A DNA stretch of 64,000 nucleotides from the NCBI RefSeq assembly GCF_009707865.1, contig NZ_WMBA01000038.1:1-64000 (forward strand). The letters run 5' to 3'. Below the pieces are notes generated by a model. The model was not told the origin of the DNA. It did no database searches and saw only the letters and a program-made list of their open reading frames with translations. Shown one piece after another: positions 24,870 through 34,350 of the stretch. Both the position numbers and the translations under genes were made by a program. Source of the stretch: Amycolatopsis pithecellobii. GTDB lineage: Bacteria; Actinomycetota; Actinomycetes; Mycobacteriales; Pseudonocardiaceae. The stretch's first letter is position 1; every line of letters starts with the position of its first letter.

Positions 24870-26189
24870 GTGTCTGTGTTGGCCGTCGGGCTGTCGTATC
24901 GCACCGCGGATCTGGGCACGCTGGAACGCGCGGCGATCGCCAGTGAAGACCTGGAGAAGGTCTTGCACGCCCTCCAGCAGTCCGAAAACGTGCACGAAGC
25001 GATGCTCGTCTCGACCTGTAACCGCGTCGAGGTGTACGCGGTCGTCGAGACGTTCCACGGTGGCCTCTCCGACGTGTCCGAGGTGATGGCGCGGCAGGCC
25101 GGGTGTGTCGCCTCCACCCTCTACGACAACCTGTACGTGCACTACGCGGGTGCCGCGGTCGAGCACATCTTCTCGGTGGCTTCGGGGCTGGACTCGATGG
25201 TCGTCGGCGAAACCCAGATCCTCGGCCAGGTCCGGAACTCCTACGCCGTCGCGCGCGAGGCGGGCACCGTCGGCCGCACGCTGCACGAGCTGATCCAAAC
25301 CACGTTGCGGGTCGGCAAGCGGGTGCACACCGAGACGGGGCTCGACAAGTTGAGCGCGTCGGTGGTGTCCGAGGCGCTGGGTGAGACACAGGACCTCGCG
25401 GGCAAGCACGCGGTGATCATCGGCGCGGGTTCGATGGGTGCGCTGGCCGCGAGCCAGCTGCGCAAGGCCGGAATCGGCCGGATCACCGTGATCAACCGGA
25501 CGTTGGAGAACGCGCAGCGGCTGGCCGCGAACGTCACCGAGCTCGGGGTGCCCGCGGCCGCTGCCGGGATGCCCGAGCTGGCCGCCCGCCTCGTCGAGGC
25601 CGATGTCGCGATCAGCTGCACCGGTGCGCAGGACGTAGTGCTACAGGCCGGGCACATCCTGCCGCGCGACGGGCGTGAGCTGGTGATCTGCGATCTCGGC
25701 CTGCCGCGTGACGTCGAGCCGTCCGTCGCGGCGGTGCCCGGCGTGCGCGTCGTGGACCTGGAAACCGTGCGCCGGCGGATGGATTCGATCGGCGGCGCGT
25801 CTTCGGCCAAGCAGATCGCCCGCGCGACCGGGATCGTGCTCGACGAGGTGCGCGAGTACCTGGCCGGTCAGCGCAGTGCTGCGGTCACCCCAACCGTGAC
25901 GGCGCTGCGCAAGCGTGCCGCCGAGGTCGTCGACGCGGAGCTGCTGCGTCTCGACAACCGGCTGCCCGAGCTCGAAGCGGGCGTGCGTGACGAGTTCGCG
26001 CGGACGGTGCGCCGGGTCGTCGACAAGCTGCTGCACGCGCCCACGGTGCGGGTCAAGCAGCTCGCGGCGGACGCGCAGGGCACCGATTACGCGAACGCGC
26101 TACGCGAACTGTTCGAGCTCGATCCCGCATCGCCGGCCGTCGTCGCGAGCCCCTCTCCCCAACCCAGTACAGACGGTGAAACCCAGTGA
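24870..26189 (+). CDS. hemA: Glutamyl-tRNA reductase
   Basis: HemA reduces glutamyl-tRNA to glutamate-1-semialdehyde, the first step of the C5 route to haem. The 439-residue protein has the catalytic Cys50 in [12 protein letters not shown], the [17 protein letters not shown] signature, the NADPH-binding [13 protein letters not shown] and a C-terminal dimerisation helix region. It starts directly after the rex stop and overlaps hemC by 4 bases. It should be under Rex control from the operator at 23937. HemL, the next enzyme, is encoded separately at 31037. Confidence 0.96.
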   Translation: MSVLAVGLSYRTADLGTLERAAIASEDLEKVLHALQQSENVHEAMLVSTCNRVEVYAVVETFHGGLSDVSEVMARQAGCVASTLYDNLYVHYAGAAVEHIFSVASGLDSMVVGETQILGQVRNSYAVAREAGTVGRTLHELIQTTLRVGKRVHTETGLDKLSASVVSEALGETQDLAGKHAVIIGAGSMGALAASQLRKAGIGRITVINRTLENAQRLAANVTELGVPAAAAGMPELAARLVEADVAISCTGAQDVVLQAGHILPRDGRELVICDLGLPRDVEPSVAAVPGVRVVDLETVRRRMDSIGGASSAKQIARATGIVLDEVREYLAGQRSAAVTPTVTALRKRAAEVVDAELLRLDNRLPELEAGVRDEFARTVRRVVDKLLHAPTVRVKQLAADAQGTDYANALRELFELDPASPAVVASPSPQPSTDGETQ

Positions 26190-27142
26190 CACGAACCATC
26201 AGGATCGGCACCAGAGGCAGCGCACTCGCTCTCGCCCAGACCGGCATCATCGCCGAGGCGTTGCGTCAGGCGGGCGAGAACGTCGAGATCGTCAAGGTCT
26301 CCACGCCTGGTGACCGCTCGCACGCCGCGATCGCCGAGATCGGCGTCGGCGTGTTCACCTCTGCGCTGCGGGAAGCGTTGCAGCGCAAGGAAGTTGATGT
26401 CGCGATCCACTCGTACAAGGACCTGCCGACCGCGCCGGAACCGGGCATCGTGCTGGCCGCTGTGCCGTTGCGTGAGGACCCGCGGGACGCGCTGATCGCC
26501 CGTGACGGGCTGACTCTCGGCGAGCTTCCGCAGGGGTCGACGGTCGGCACCGGTTCACCCAGGCGGATGGCGCAGCTGCGGGCGCTCGGGCTCGGTTTGG
26601 AGATCGTGCCGATTCGCGGCAACATAGACACCCGGCTCCGCAAGGTCGCCGACGGTGAGCTCGATGCCGTCGTGCTTGCGCGGGCCGGTCTCGCGCGGCT
26701 CGGCCGGGCGGGAGAGATCACCGAAACACTGGACCCGATTCAGATGCTGCCCGCACCCGCCCAGGGTGCGCTGGCGGTGGAATGCCGCGTCGACGACGTG
26801 GACATCGAACACCTGCTTCGGTCCATTGTGGACGATGAAGCGACGCGGGCCGCGGTGACGGCCGAGCGCGCGATGCTGGCCGCGCTCGAGGCCGGCTGCA
26901 GCGCGCCCGTCGGTGCGCTGGCCGAGGTGGTGGAGGATCTCGACGCGGAAGGCTCGGTTATCGAGCGGGTTTCGCTGCGTGGGGTCGCCGCCGCCGGACT
27001 CGACGGGGAGTCCGTGGAGCTGATCCGCGCCTCGGCCGTCGCGGACAAGAGCGATGCGGAGCGACTCGGCCGTCAGTTGGCCGCGGAGCTGCTCGACCTG
27101 GGTGCCGGCGCGTTGTCCGGCCCCGGCCGCAACCAACGTTGA
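26186..27142 (+). CDS. hemC: Porphobilinogen deaminase (hydroxymethylbilane synthase)
   Basis: HemC polymerises four porphobilinogen molecules to hydroxymethylbilane. The 318-residue enzyme shows [14 protein letters not shown] at the N-terminus, [27 protein letters not shown] and the dipyrromethane cofactor cysteine in [10 protein letters not shown] (Cys238). Its start overlaps the hemA stop as GTGA. hemD begins 32 bp downstream. Confidence 0.96.
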   Translation: MTRTIRIGTRGSALALAQTGIIAEALRQAGENVEIVKVSTPGDRSHAAIAEIGVGVFTSALREALQRKEVDVAIHSYKDLPTAPEPGIVLAAVPLREDPRDALIARDGLTLGELPQGSTVGTGSPRRMAQLRALGLGLEIVPIRGNIDTRLRKVADGELDAVVLARAGLARLGRAGEITETLDPIQMLPAPAQGALAVECRVDDVDIEHLLRSIVDDEATRAAVTAERAMLAALEAGCSAPVGALAEVVEDLDAEGSVIERVSLRGVAAAGLDGESVELIRASAVADKSDAERLGRQLAAELLDLGAGALSGPGRNQR

Positions 27143-27174
27143 CAGAGATATCCGGTACTGGAGAAAGAAAAACA

Positions 27175-28707
27175 ATGACCCCCGCGCGGAATACCGCTGG
27201 GCGCGTCGCATTCGTGGGCTCCGGCCCCGGCGACGCCGGATTGCTGACCGTTCGTGCCCAGGAACTCCTGGCGAAGGCCGAGGTCGTGGTCACCGACCCC
27301 GATGTGCCGTCCGGGGTGCTCGCCGCGGCCAGCGCGGACGCCGAGGTGCGGCCCGCGGTCGGGGAGCCGGGCGAGGTGGCCAAGGACCTCGCGGGCGAAG
27401 CGAAGGCGGGGCGGCTCGTGCTGCGCCTGATCAGCGGGGACCCGCTGACGCTGCCCGCGGCGGTGAGCGAAGTGCAGGCGGTCGCGAAGACCAGTGCCGT
27501 GTTCGAGGTCGTGCCAGGCGTTTCGCCGGGCGTGGCGGTGCCCGCGTACGCCGGTATCGCGCTCGGCGGCGCGTACACCGAGGTGGACACCCGTGGCGAG
27601 GTCGACTGGGCCGGGCTGGCCGGTGTCAAGGGGCCGATCGTGCTGCACGCGACGTCCGCGCATCTCGCCGAGGCCGCCGGCGCTCTGGTCGAGCACGGCG
27701 TGGCGGCGTCGACACCGGTTGCGGTGACGTCGAACGGGACGATCAACACACAGCGCACGCTCGACAGCACGCTGGCCACGCTGGCGCAGGACGCCGGGGA
27801 ACTGGTCGGTCCGCTGGTCGTGACGATCGGTGAGGCGGCCGGGCAGCGGTCGAAGCTGTCCTGGTGGGAGTCGCGGGCACTGTACGGCTGGAAGGTGCTG
27901 GTGCCGCGCACCAAGGAGCAGGCCGGCGAGATGGCCGACCGCTTGCGCAGCCATGGCGCGACGTCGCACGAGGTGCCCACGATCTCGGTGGAGCCGCCGC
28001 GGAGCCCGGCGCAGATGGAGCGCTCGGTGAAGGGCCTGGTGGACGGCCGGTACCAGTGGATCGTGTTCACGTCGGCCAATGCCGTGCGCGCGGTGTGGGA
28101 GAAGTTCGACGAGTTCGGCCTTGACGCGCGGGCTTTCTCGGGTGTGAAGATCGCCTGCGTCGGCGAGGCGACGGCGGAGCGGGTGCGCGCGTTCGGGATC
28201 AACCCGGAGCTGGTGCCGAAGGGCGAGCAGTCGAGCGATGGGCTGCTGGCGGAGTTCCCGCCGTACGACGACATTCTGGACCCGGTGAACCGGGTGCTGC
28301 TGCCGCGGGCCGACATCGCCACGGAGACCCTGTCGGCGGGCCTCGTCGACCGCGGCTGGGAAGTGGACGACGTGACGGCCTACCGCACCGTGCGCGCCGC
28401 CCCGCCGCCGGCGGAAACCCGCGAGATGATCAAGACCGGCGGTTTCGACGCGGTGTGTTTCACGTCGTCGTCCACCGTCCGGAACCTGGTCGGCATCGCG
28501 GGCAAGCCGCACACGCGGACGCTGGTCGCCTGCATCGGCCCGAAAACCGCGGAGACAGCGGTGGAGTTCGGCCTGCGCGTGGACGTCCAACCCGAGACGG
28601 CGGACATCCCGCACCTCGTCGACGCACTGGCCGCCCACGCGGCGAAGCTGCGCGCCGAAGGGGCACTGCCGCCGCCCCGGAAGGCCAAGCGCACCCGGCG
28701 AAGCTGA
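27175..28707 (+). CDS. hemD: Uroporphyrinogen-III synthase fused to a SUMT-like domain
   Basis: A 510-residue two-domain protein. Residues about 8-240 are a tetrapyrrole methyltransferase (SUMT/CobA-like) fold starting [14 protein letters not shown]. Residues about 250-495 are uroporphyrinogen-III synthase ([19 protein letters not shown] at its start, TAYRTV and [11 protein letters not shown] later), which cyclises hydroxymethylbilane. The methyltransferase half departs from the family: the usual GGDPF is SGDPL and the THR-containing loop reads GIALGGAY, so its catalytic activity is doubtful. ATG 27175 has GGAGA (27160-27164) upstream. It ends the rex operon with a terminator. Confidence 0.92.
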   Translation: MTPARNTAGRVAFVGSGPGDAGLLTVRAQELLAKAEVVVTDPDVPSGVLAAASADAEVRPAVGEPGEVAKDLAGEAKAGRLVLRLISGDPLTLPAAVSEVQAVAKTSAVFEVVPGVSPGVAVPAYAGIALGGAYTEVDTRGEVDWAGLAGVKGPIVLHATSAHLAEAAGALVEHGVAASTPVAVTSNGTINTQRTLDSTLATLAQDAGELVGPLVVTIGEAAGQRSKLSWWESRALYGWKVLVPRTKEQAGEMADRLRSHGATSHEVPTISVEPPRSPAQMERSVKGLVDGRYQWIVFTSANAVRAVWEKFDEFGLDARAFSGVKIACVGEATAERVRAFGINPELVPKGEQSSDGLLAEFPPYDDILDPVNRVLLPRADIATETLSAGLVDRGWEVDDVTAYRTVRAAPPPAETREMIKTGGFDAVCFTSSSTVRNLVGIAGKPHTRTLVACIGPKTAETAVEFGLRVDVQPETADIPHLVDALAAHAAKLRAEGALPPPRKAKRTRRS

Positions 28708-28748
28708 CGAAAATGCCCTCCCACACCTGGTGCGGGAGGGCATTTTCG
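28708..28748 (+). terminator. Intrinsic terminator after hemD
   Basis: A perfect 15-bp stem (28708-28722 with 28734-28748) and an 11-nt loop start one base after the hemD stop. The arms begin CGAAAATGCCC, so the descending arm ends in TTTTCG. This is the clearest hairpin in the window and separates the rex-hemACD operon from hemB. Confidence 0.85.
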
Positions 28749-28756
28749 TTACGGAG

Positions 28757-28762
28757 TACCGT
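28757..28762 (+). promoter_or_regulatory. -10 box of hemB
   Basis: TACCGT ends 7 nt before the hemB GTG and begins 8 bp after the hemD terminator. hemB may therefore be transcribed separately as a leaderless mRNA. Confidence 0.5.
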
Positions 28763-28769
28763 CGTTGCC

Positions 28770-29741
28770 GTGTTTCCTGAGTTTCGGCCTCGTCGGTTGC
28801 GGGGGACCGCCGCGATGCGGCGGTTGGTGAGTGAGACGACGCTGCGCCCGCGCCAGTTGATCCTGCCTATGTTCGTCGCCGAGGGGGCGGCTCAGCCGCG
28901 GCCCATCTCGAGTATGCCGGGGGTCGTGCAGCACACCCGCGAGTCGCTGCGCAAGGCCGCGGTTGACGCGGTGCGTGCCGGGGTCGGGGGGCTGATGATC
29001 TTCGGCGTGCCGCAGACCCGCGACGCCACCGGGTCCGGGGCGACCGACGAGCACGGCATCCTCAACGTCGCCCTCCGCGACCTGCGCGCCGAGCTCGGGG
29101 ACGACACCGTGCTGATGGCCGACACCTGCCTCGACGAGTTCACCGACCACGGGCACTGCGGCGTCCTCGACGCCGACGGGCGCGTGGACAACGACGCCAC
29201 CCTCCGGGTCTACGCCGAGATGGGGGTCGCGCAGGCCGAGGCCGGGGCGCACATGCTCGGGCCGAGCGGCATGATGGACGGCCAGGTCGGGGCCATCCGC
29301 GAGGCGCTCGACGACGCCGGTCACCAGGACACCGCCATTCTCGCCTACTCGGCCAAGTACGCGAGCGCCTTCTACGGCCCGTTCCGCGAGGCCGTCGACT
29401 CCCAGCTCAAAGGCGACCGGAAGACGTACCAGCAGGATCCGGGCAACGCGCGTGAGGCGTTGCGTGAGATCGAGCTCGACGTCGCCGAGGGCGCCGACGC
29501 CGTCATGATCAAACCCGCGCTTGCGTACCTCGACATTCTCCGGGCGGCCGCCGAGGTGTCGCCCGTGCCGGTCGCCGCCTACAACATCTCCGGTGAGTAC
29601 GCGATGGTCGAGGCCGCCGCGGCGAACGGGTGGCTCGACCGCGAGCGCACCATCCTCGAGGTCCTCACCTCGATCCGCCGGGCCGGCGCGGACATGATCC
29701 TCACCTACTGGGCGGCCGAAGCCGCGGCCTGGCTCGACTGA
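28770..29741 (+). CDS. hemB: Porphobilinogen synthase (ALA dehydratase)
   Basis: HemB condenses two 5-aminolevulinate molecules to porphobilinogen. The 323-residue enzyme has [20 protein letters not shown] near the start (in pieces [13 protein letters not shown] and LILPMFV), the metal/active-site loop [14 protein letters not shown], the first Schiff-base lysine in [13 protein letters not shown] and the second in [11 protein letters not shown]. The cysteine-containing loop indicates a zinc-type site. GTG 28770 is chosen because it begins the conserved FPEFRPRR start and follows TACCGT by 7 nt. It is separated from hemD by a terminator. Confidence 0.95.
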   Translation: MFPEFRPRRLRGTAAMRRLVSETTLRPRQLILPMFVAEGAAQPRPISSMPGVVQHTRESLRKAAVDAVRAGVGGLMIFGVPQTRDATGSGATDEHGILNVALRDLRAELGDDTVLMADTCLDEFTDHGHCGVLDADGRVDNDATLRVYAEMGVAQAEAGAHMLGPSGMMDGQVGAIREALDDAGHQDTAILAYSAKYASAFYGPFREAVDSQLKGDRKTYQQDPGNAREALREIELDVAEGADAVMIKPALAYLDILRAAAEVSPVPVAAYNISGEYAMVEAAAANGWLDRERTILEVLTSIRRAGADMILTYWAAEAAAWLD

Positions 29742-29784
29742 GCCCCGAGCCCGCACGCAGCGGCCGCGCAGTATTCTCGGCGTG

Positions 29785-30249
29785 GTGAGCACCCCCGAAG
29801 CGCCCGAGCCTGCGAACCCGCCGAAAGCGGTCCAGGTGTCGTTCTGGCTGTGGGTCGCGTCCGGGATCGTGTTCCTCGCCGGGTACGTCATCCTCTTCCT
29901 GAACCGCAACCAGCTCGTCGCGCAGATCATCAAGACCACCACCGACCCCGCCGCGACACCGGACCGGATCCGCTCCGGGGCCACCCAGGCGCTGGTCATC
30001 GCGCTCGTCGGCGCGGTCTGCCTCACCGCGCTGACCCTGCTCTTCGCGTGGAAGGCGCGGCAGGGCACGCGCTCGGCGCGCACCGTCCTGGTCGTGCTGA
30101 CCGTCATCAGCCTGCTGGCCCAGATCGGCCTCGGGCTGGGCAGCCTGATCACACTGCTGGGCACCCTGGTGGGGCTGGTCGCGCTGCTGCTGATGTTCCT
30201 GCCGAAGTCGACGACGTACTTCCCGAAGGTCTCCCGCAGGGCATTGTGA
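29785..30249 (+). CDS. Conserved membrane protein, unknown function
   Basis: A 154-residue protein with a short Pro-rich cytoplasmic N-terminus and four predicted membrane helices (about 18-40, 67-90, 100-120 and 123-143). I recognise no catalytic motif. The GTG at 29785 is 7 nt after TATTCT (29772-29777); the GTG at 29782 is an alternative giving one more residue. It overlaps the DUF3093 gene by 4 bases, so the two are probably co-translated. The position matches the Rv0513 area. Confidence 0.75.
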   Translation: MSTPEAPEPANPPKAVQVSFWLWVASGIVFLAGYVILFLNRNQLVAQIIKTTTDPAATPDRIRSGATQALVIALVGAVCLTALTLLFAWKARQGTRSARTVLVVLTVISLLAQIGLGLGSLITLLGTLVGLVALLLMFLPKSTTYFPKVSRRAL

Positions 30250-30665
30250 GCGAGGCGCGATACCTCGAGCCCGGGGCGAAGTGGTCGGCGCTGCTCTACG
30301 GCCCGCTGTTCGCCGTGCTCGGTTACCTTGCCGAACTCCTCACCAGCACCACGCACACCGTCGCCTGGGTTCTCGTCGGGCTCGGACTCGCCACGATCAC
30401 CGCGCCGTGGATCCACGCGCGCCGCCGGTTCCTCACGGTCAAGGTCACCGACACCGACCTCTGGGCTGGCCGGGAATCCTTGCCGTTGAAGGAAATCTCC
30501 GAGACCAGCGACGTAGGCGCACCGACCGGGGCGCGGGTGCTCGGCGGCGGCTGGGGCACCCCGCGCAAGTACGACGAGCTTCCGATCCGCCTCACCGACG
30601 GCACGGTCGTCGTGGCCTGGGCGAAGGATGTGCGAGCTCTGCGCGCCGCCCTCGAACGGACATGA
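30246..30665 (+). CDS. DUF3093 membrane protein
   Basis: A 139-residue protein with two membrane helices (about 15-33 and 39-55) and a small soluble domain containing RRRFLTVKVTDTDLWAG and VLGGGWGTPRKYDELP, typical of the actinobacterial DUF3093 family. No reaction is known. The GTG start overlaps the upstream stop. Another small membrane protein gene follows 13 bp downstream. Confidence 0.82.
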   Translation: MSEARYLEPGAKWSALLYGPLFAVLGYLAELLTSTTHTVAWVLVGLGLATITAPWIHARRRFLTVKVTDTDLWAGRESLPLKEISETSDVGAPTGARVLGGGWGTPRKYDELPIRLTDGTVVVAWAKDVRALRAALERT

Positions 30666-30678
30666 GAGCCTTGTCACC

Positions 30679-31011
30679 GTGAACACTCAGCCGAAGCTGC
30701 ACCGGCCGTGGCGGTCCTGGGTCGCGGTCGCCGAGGTGCTGCTCGCCGGCGTCGCCATCTGGCTCGCCTTCCCGGTGTGGGACCTGGGCGTGAAAACGCT
30801 GACCGTCCAGCTCAGCGACGGTGCCGTGCTCACCTCGACCCGCTACATCGGCAGCTGGATGGCGGGGGCGATCGGGCTCGGCCTGCTGTCCGCGCTGCTG
30901 CTCGTCGACGCCGTCCGCGAACTGCTGCTCGCGGTCCGTGCCAGGCACCGCCCCAAGCACCGCGAACGGGACTCCGAAGGCTTCTTCGAGGGCCACCTGA
31001 ACGAGGCATGA
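30679..31011 (+). CDS. Small membrane protein, unknown function
   Basis: A 110-residue protein with two predicted membrane helices (about 14-34 and 62-85) separated by a short loop with a [12 protein letters not shown] strand, and a basic C-terminal tail. I do not recognise the family. It sits between the DUF3093 gene and hemL on the same strand, so it belongs to the cluster of small membrane proteins after hemB. GTG 30679 is the first start after the preceding stop. Confidence 0.68.
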   Translation: MNTQPKLHRPWRSWVAVAEVLLAGVAIWLAFPVWDLGVKTLTVQLSDGAVLTSTRYIGSWMAGAIGLGLLSALLLVDAVRELLLAVRARHRPKHRERDSEGFFEGHLNEA

Positions 31012-31036
31012 CAACGCCTTTGCAAGACTGACAGTC

Positions 31037-32338
31037 GTGGCATACCGAGTCGATCAGTCCAAGGCATGGTTCGAGCGGGCGACGGCCGCGACACCCGGTG
31101 GCGTGAACTCGCCGGTGCGCGCGTTCAACGCGGTCGGCGGCACCCCCCGGTTCATGGCCCGCGGTGAGGGTCCGTACCTGTGGGACATCGACGGGAACCG
31201 CTACGTCGACCTGGTCTCCTCGTGGGGGCCGATGATCCTCGGACACGCGCACCCGGCGATTGTCGACGCCGTCACCCACGCCGCTCGTCACGGACTGTCC
31301 TTCGGCACGCCGACGACCGGTGAAGTGGAACTCGCCGAGGAGATCATCGCCCGCGTCGACCCGGTGCAGCAGGTGCGCCTGGTCAACTCCGGCACCGAGG
31401 CGACCATGAGCGCGATCCGGCTCGCCCGCGGTTTCACCGGGCGCAGCAAGATCATCAAGTTCGCCGGCTGCTATCACGGCCACGTGGACGCGCTGCTCGC
31501 GCAGGCGGGTTCCGGCGTTGCGACGCTGGGCCTGCCGACCTCGCCCGGCGTCACCGGCGCGCAGGCCGCGGACACGATCGTCTTGCCGTACAACGACATC
31601 GAGGCCGTGCAGAAGTCCTTTGTGGACAACCCGGGGGAGATAGCGGCGATCATCACCGAGGCTGCCGCCGGGAACATGGGTGCGGTCGCCCCGGTGGCCG
31701 GGTTCAACGCGGGCCTGCGCGAACTCGCCCATGCCAACGGTGCCTTGCTGATCATGGACGAGGTCATGACCGGCTTCCGCGTCTCGCGCGCAGGGTGGTT
31801 CGGCCTCGACGCGGTGCCCGGTGACCTCTACACGTTCGGCAAGGTCATGTCCGGTGGTCTGCCGGCCGCGGCCTTCGGCGGGCGGGCGGACGTGATGGCC
31901 AAGCTCGCCCCCAGCGGGCCCGTCTACCAGGCCGGCACGCTGTCCGGGAACCCGGTCGCCGTGGCCGCGGGGCTGGCGACGCTGCGCGCGGCTGATGACG
32001 ACGTGTACCGCGCGCTCGACTCGAACTCCCAGCGCCTCGGCGCCCTCTTCGGCGAAGCGCTCAAGGCCAAGGGCGTCGCACACCACGTCGCGTACGCGGG
32101 CAACCTGGTCAGCGTGTTCTTCACCGAGCGGCCCGTGCACAACTACGAGGACGCGAGCCGCGCCGAGACCTGGCGCTTTCCCGCGTTCTTCCATGCGCTG
32201 CTCGATCGCGGCGTCTACGGGCCGCCGAGCGCGTACGAGGCGTGGTTCGTGAACGCGGCCTTGGACGACGCGGCGTTCGGGATCATCGAAGCGGCACTGC
32301 CGGCCGCGGCCGAGGCGGCGGCGGAGGCACGCCCGTGA
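31037..32338 (+). CDS. hemL: Glutamate-1-semialdehyde 2,1-aminomutase
   Basis: HemL converts glutamate-1-semialdehyde to 5-aminolevulinate, linking HemA to HemB. The 433-residue PLP enzyme has [12 protein letters not shown], the [14 protein letters not shown] phosphate-binding stretch, [10 protein letters not shown], the Asp-containing MDEVMTGFR and the PLP lysine in [16 protein letters not shown]. The length is typical. AAGACT ends 7 nt before the GTG. It overlaps the histidine phosphatase gene by 4 bases. Confidence 0.96.
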   Translation: MAYRVDQSKAWFERATAATPGGVNSPVRAFNAVGGTPRFMARGEGPYLWDIDGNRYVDLVSSWGPMILGHAHPAIVDAVTHAARHGLSFGTPTTGEVELAEEIIARVDPVQQVRLVNSGTEATMSAIRLARGFTGRSKIIKFAGCYHGHVDALLAQAGSGVATLGLPTSPGVTGAQAADTIVLPYNDIEAVQKSFVDNPGEIAAIITEAAAGNMGAVAPVAGFNAGLRELAHANGALLIMDEVMTGFRVSRAGWFGLDAVPGDLYTFGKVMSGGLPAAAFGGRADVMAKLAPSGPVYQAGTLSGNPVAVAAGLATLRAADDDVYRALDSNSQRLGALFGEALKAKGVAHHVAYAGNLVSVFFTERPVHNYEDASRAETWRFPAFFHALLDRGVYGPPSAYEAWFVNAALDDAAFGIIEAALPAAAEAAAEARP

Positions 32339-32961
32339 CAACGATCGTGCACCTGCTGCGGCACGGCGAAGTACACAACCCGGAGCAGATCCTCTACGGC
32401 CGCCTGCCCGGGTTCCGGCTGTCCGAACGTGGCCGGCGTCAGGCCCTTGTCGTCGCGGAAGCCGTTGCGGGACATGACATCGTGCACGTCGTCGCGTCGC
32501 CGCTGCAGCGCGCGCAGGAAACGGCCGCGCCGATCGCGGGTGCGCACCGGCTCGACGTGCACACCGACGAGCGGCTGATCGAGGCCGCCAACATGTTCGA
32601 GGGCAAGCGGGTCTCGGTCGGTGACGGCGCGCTGCGCAACCCGCGGTACTGGCCGCAGCTGAGCAACCCGTTCCGCCCGTCGTGGGGCGAGCCGTACCTG
32701 GAGATCGCGCGCCGCATGCTGGGCGCGGTGTACCGGGCCCGCGCGGCGGCCGAAGGACACGAAGCGCTGTGTGTGTCGCACCAGTTGCCGATCTGGACCC
32801 TGCGCCGGTTCCTGGAAGCGAGGCCGTTGTGGCATGACCCACGGAGCCGGCAGTGCTCGCTGGCGTCGTTGACCAGCCTGGTCTTCGATGGCGAGGAACT
32901 GGTCGAGATCGTCTACAGCGAGCCGGCCGGTGCGACGGATCCGAAGGTGACCGGGGCATGA
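32335..32961 (+). CDS. Histidine phosphatase family protein
   Basis: A 208-residue branch-1 histidine phosphatase with [13 protein letters not shown] (nucleophile His), [10 protein letters not shown] and the second catalytic His in CVSHQLPIW. It corresponds to Rv0525 by position, between hemL and the thioredoxin-like protein. The substrate is unknown; phosphoglycerate-mutase-like sugar phosphatase activity is common in the family. The GTG overlaps the hemL stop and its own stop overlaps the next ATG, so the three genes are coupled. Confidence 0.88.
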   Translation: MTTIVHLLRHGEVHNPEQILYGRLPGFRLSERGRRQALVVAEAVAGHDIVHVVASPLQRAQETAAPIAGAHRLDVHTDERLIEAANMFEGKRVSVGDGALRNPRYWPQLSNPFRPSWGEPYLEIARRMLGAVYRARAAAEGHEALCVSHQLPIWTLRRFLEARPLWHDPRSRQCSLASLTSLVFDGEELVEIVYSEPAGATDPKVTGA

Positions 32962-33530
32962 AAAAGCTGCTTCTCGTCCTGCTGACGCTCGCGCTGGCGG
33001 CCGGGTGTTCGACCGGCAAGGACGCGGTGTCCCAGGGCAGCAGCTTCCAGTTCGTCGCGCCCGGCGGCAAGACCGACATCACGTATGACGTCGCCGACCG
33101 CAAGCCGATCCCGAACCTGTCCGGCGACGACCTGATGAACGACGGCAAGCAGCTCTCGCTCGCCGACTTCAAGGGCAAGGTTGTGGTGCTGAACATCTGG
33201 GGCCAGTGGTGTGCACCATGCCGCACCGAGTCGCCCGAGATGGAGAAGCTCTACCAGGCCGAGCAAAGCAAGGGCGTGCAGGTCCTCGGCTTCGACGTGC
33301 GTGACTTCGACCGCTCCGCCCCGCAGGACTTCGTGCGGGATCGTGGCCTGACCTACCCGTCGATCTACGATCCGCCGGGTCGCGGCCTGCTGCGGCTGTC
33401 GGGCTATCCGGTCAACGTCGTGCCCTCGACGATAGTGATCGACAAGGAACAGCGCGTCGCGGCCGTCTACCTGCGCAGTCTCCTGGCGTCCGACGTCCAG
33501 CCCCTGGTGCAGAAGCTCGCCACCGAATAG
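32958..33530 (+). CDS. Thioredoxin-like lipoprotein (TlpA/ResA-like)
   Basis: A 190-residue exported lipoprotein: the signal [17 protein letters not shown] ends in a lipobox (Cys17). The mature part is a thioredoxin fold with WGQWCAPC (Cys85 and Cys88), then VPSTIVID containing the cis-proline. In System II cytochrome c maturation, ResA/CcsX keeps apocytochrome CxxCH reduced with electrons from CcdA. The following genes are ccdA, resB and ccsA, so this role is well supported. It matches Rv0526. Confidence 0.92.
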   Translation: MKKLLLVLLTLALAAGCSTGKDAVSQGSSFQFVAPGGKTDITYDVADRKPIPNLSGDDLMNDGKQLSLADFKGKVVVLNIWGQWCAPCRTESPEMEKLYQAEQSKGVQVLGFDVRDFDRSAPQDFVRDRGLTYPSIYDPPGRGLLRLSGYPVNVVPSTIVIDKEQRVAAVYLRSLLASDVQPLVQKLATE

Positions 33531-33563
33531 CCAACCCGAAAAGCTCACGCGGAACTCACTGCT

Positions 33564-33569
33564 TACCCT
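33564..33569 (+). promoter_or_regulatory. -10 box of ccdA-resB-ccsA
   Basis: TACCCT ends 7 nt before the ccdA GTG in a 46-bp gap, suggesting an internal promoter with a leaderless transcript. Confidence 0.45.
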
Positions 33570-33576
33570 CAGCAGA

Positions 33577-34350
33577 GTGAACTCCGTGACCGAGCTGGCG
33601 ACCTCCGGGCCGCTGCTGCTCGCTGCCGGAGTGGCGCTGCTCGCGGGCACCGTCTCGTTCGCCTCGCCGTGTGTCGTGCCGCTGGTCCCGGGTTACCTCG
33701 CGTATCTTGCCGCGCTCGTCGGGGCGGACGCGCCCGCGGTCAACATCGACGAGGACCGTAAAAAGGGCCGCTATGCGGTCGTCGGCGCGGCCGGGTTGTT
33801 CGTCCTCGGGTTCACGGTGGTGTTCGTCGCCGGGCTCGGCACGCTCGTCTGGCTCGCCGACGCCGTCCTCGGCAACCAGGCACTGCTGCAGCGCATTGGC
33901 GGCGTTGTCACGATCGCCATGGCGCTGGTGTTCCTCGGCCTGATTCCGGCTCTGCAGAAGGACATCCGCTCGCATCGCGTGCCTCGTGGCGGGTTGTGGG
34001 GCGCGCCGCTGCTCGGAGCGGTGTTCGGCCTCGGCTGGACGCCGTGCATCGGCCCGACGCTGTCCGGTGTGCTGGCCATCGCGACCGCGACCGGCAGCCA
34101 GGGGGCCCGCGGGTTCCTGCTCGTGCTGATCTACTGCCTCGGCCTCGGCCTGCCGTTCCTGCTGATCGCGCTCGGCGCCCGGTGGGCGGTCCGCGCGACG
34201 GACTGGTTGCGCCGCAACGGCCGCCGCGTACAGATCTTCGGCGGCACGCTGCTGCTGGCCGTCGGCATCCTGCTGGTGACCGGGCTGTGGGGAGACCTGG
34301 TGAGCTGGCTGCGCGACGCGTTCGTCACGGACACGGTGTTACCGCTGTGA
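33577..34350 (+). CDS. ccdA: Cytochrome c biogenesis thiol transporter CcdA
   Basis: A 257-residue membrane protein with six helices of the DsbD/CcdA family. The conserved cysteines are in FASPCVVPLVPGYLAYLA and GWTPCIGPTLSGVLA. It passes electrons from cytoplasmic thioredoxin to the extracytoplasmic ResA-like protein encoded just upstream. A charged loop (NIDEDRKKGRY) separates the first two helices. GTG 33577 follows TACCCT. It overlaps resB as GTGA. Confidence 0.94.
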   Translation: MNSVTELATSGPLLLAAGVALLAGTVSFASPCVVPLVPGYLAYLAALVGADAPAVNIDEDRKKGRYAVVGAAGLFVLGFTVVFVAGLGTLVWLADAVLGNQALLQRIGGVVTIAMALVFLGLIPALQKDIRSHRVPRGGLWGAPLLGAVFGLGWTPCIGPTLSGVLAIATATGSQGARGFLLVLIYCLGLGLPFLLIALGARWAVRATDWLRRNGRRVQIFGGTLLLAVGILLVTGLWGDLVSWLRDAFVTDTVLPL

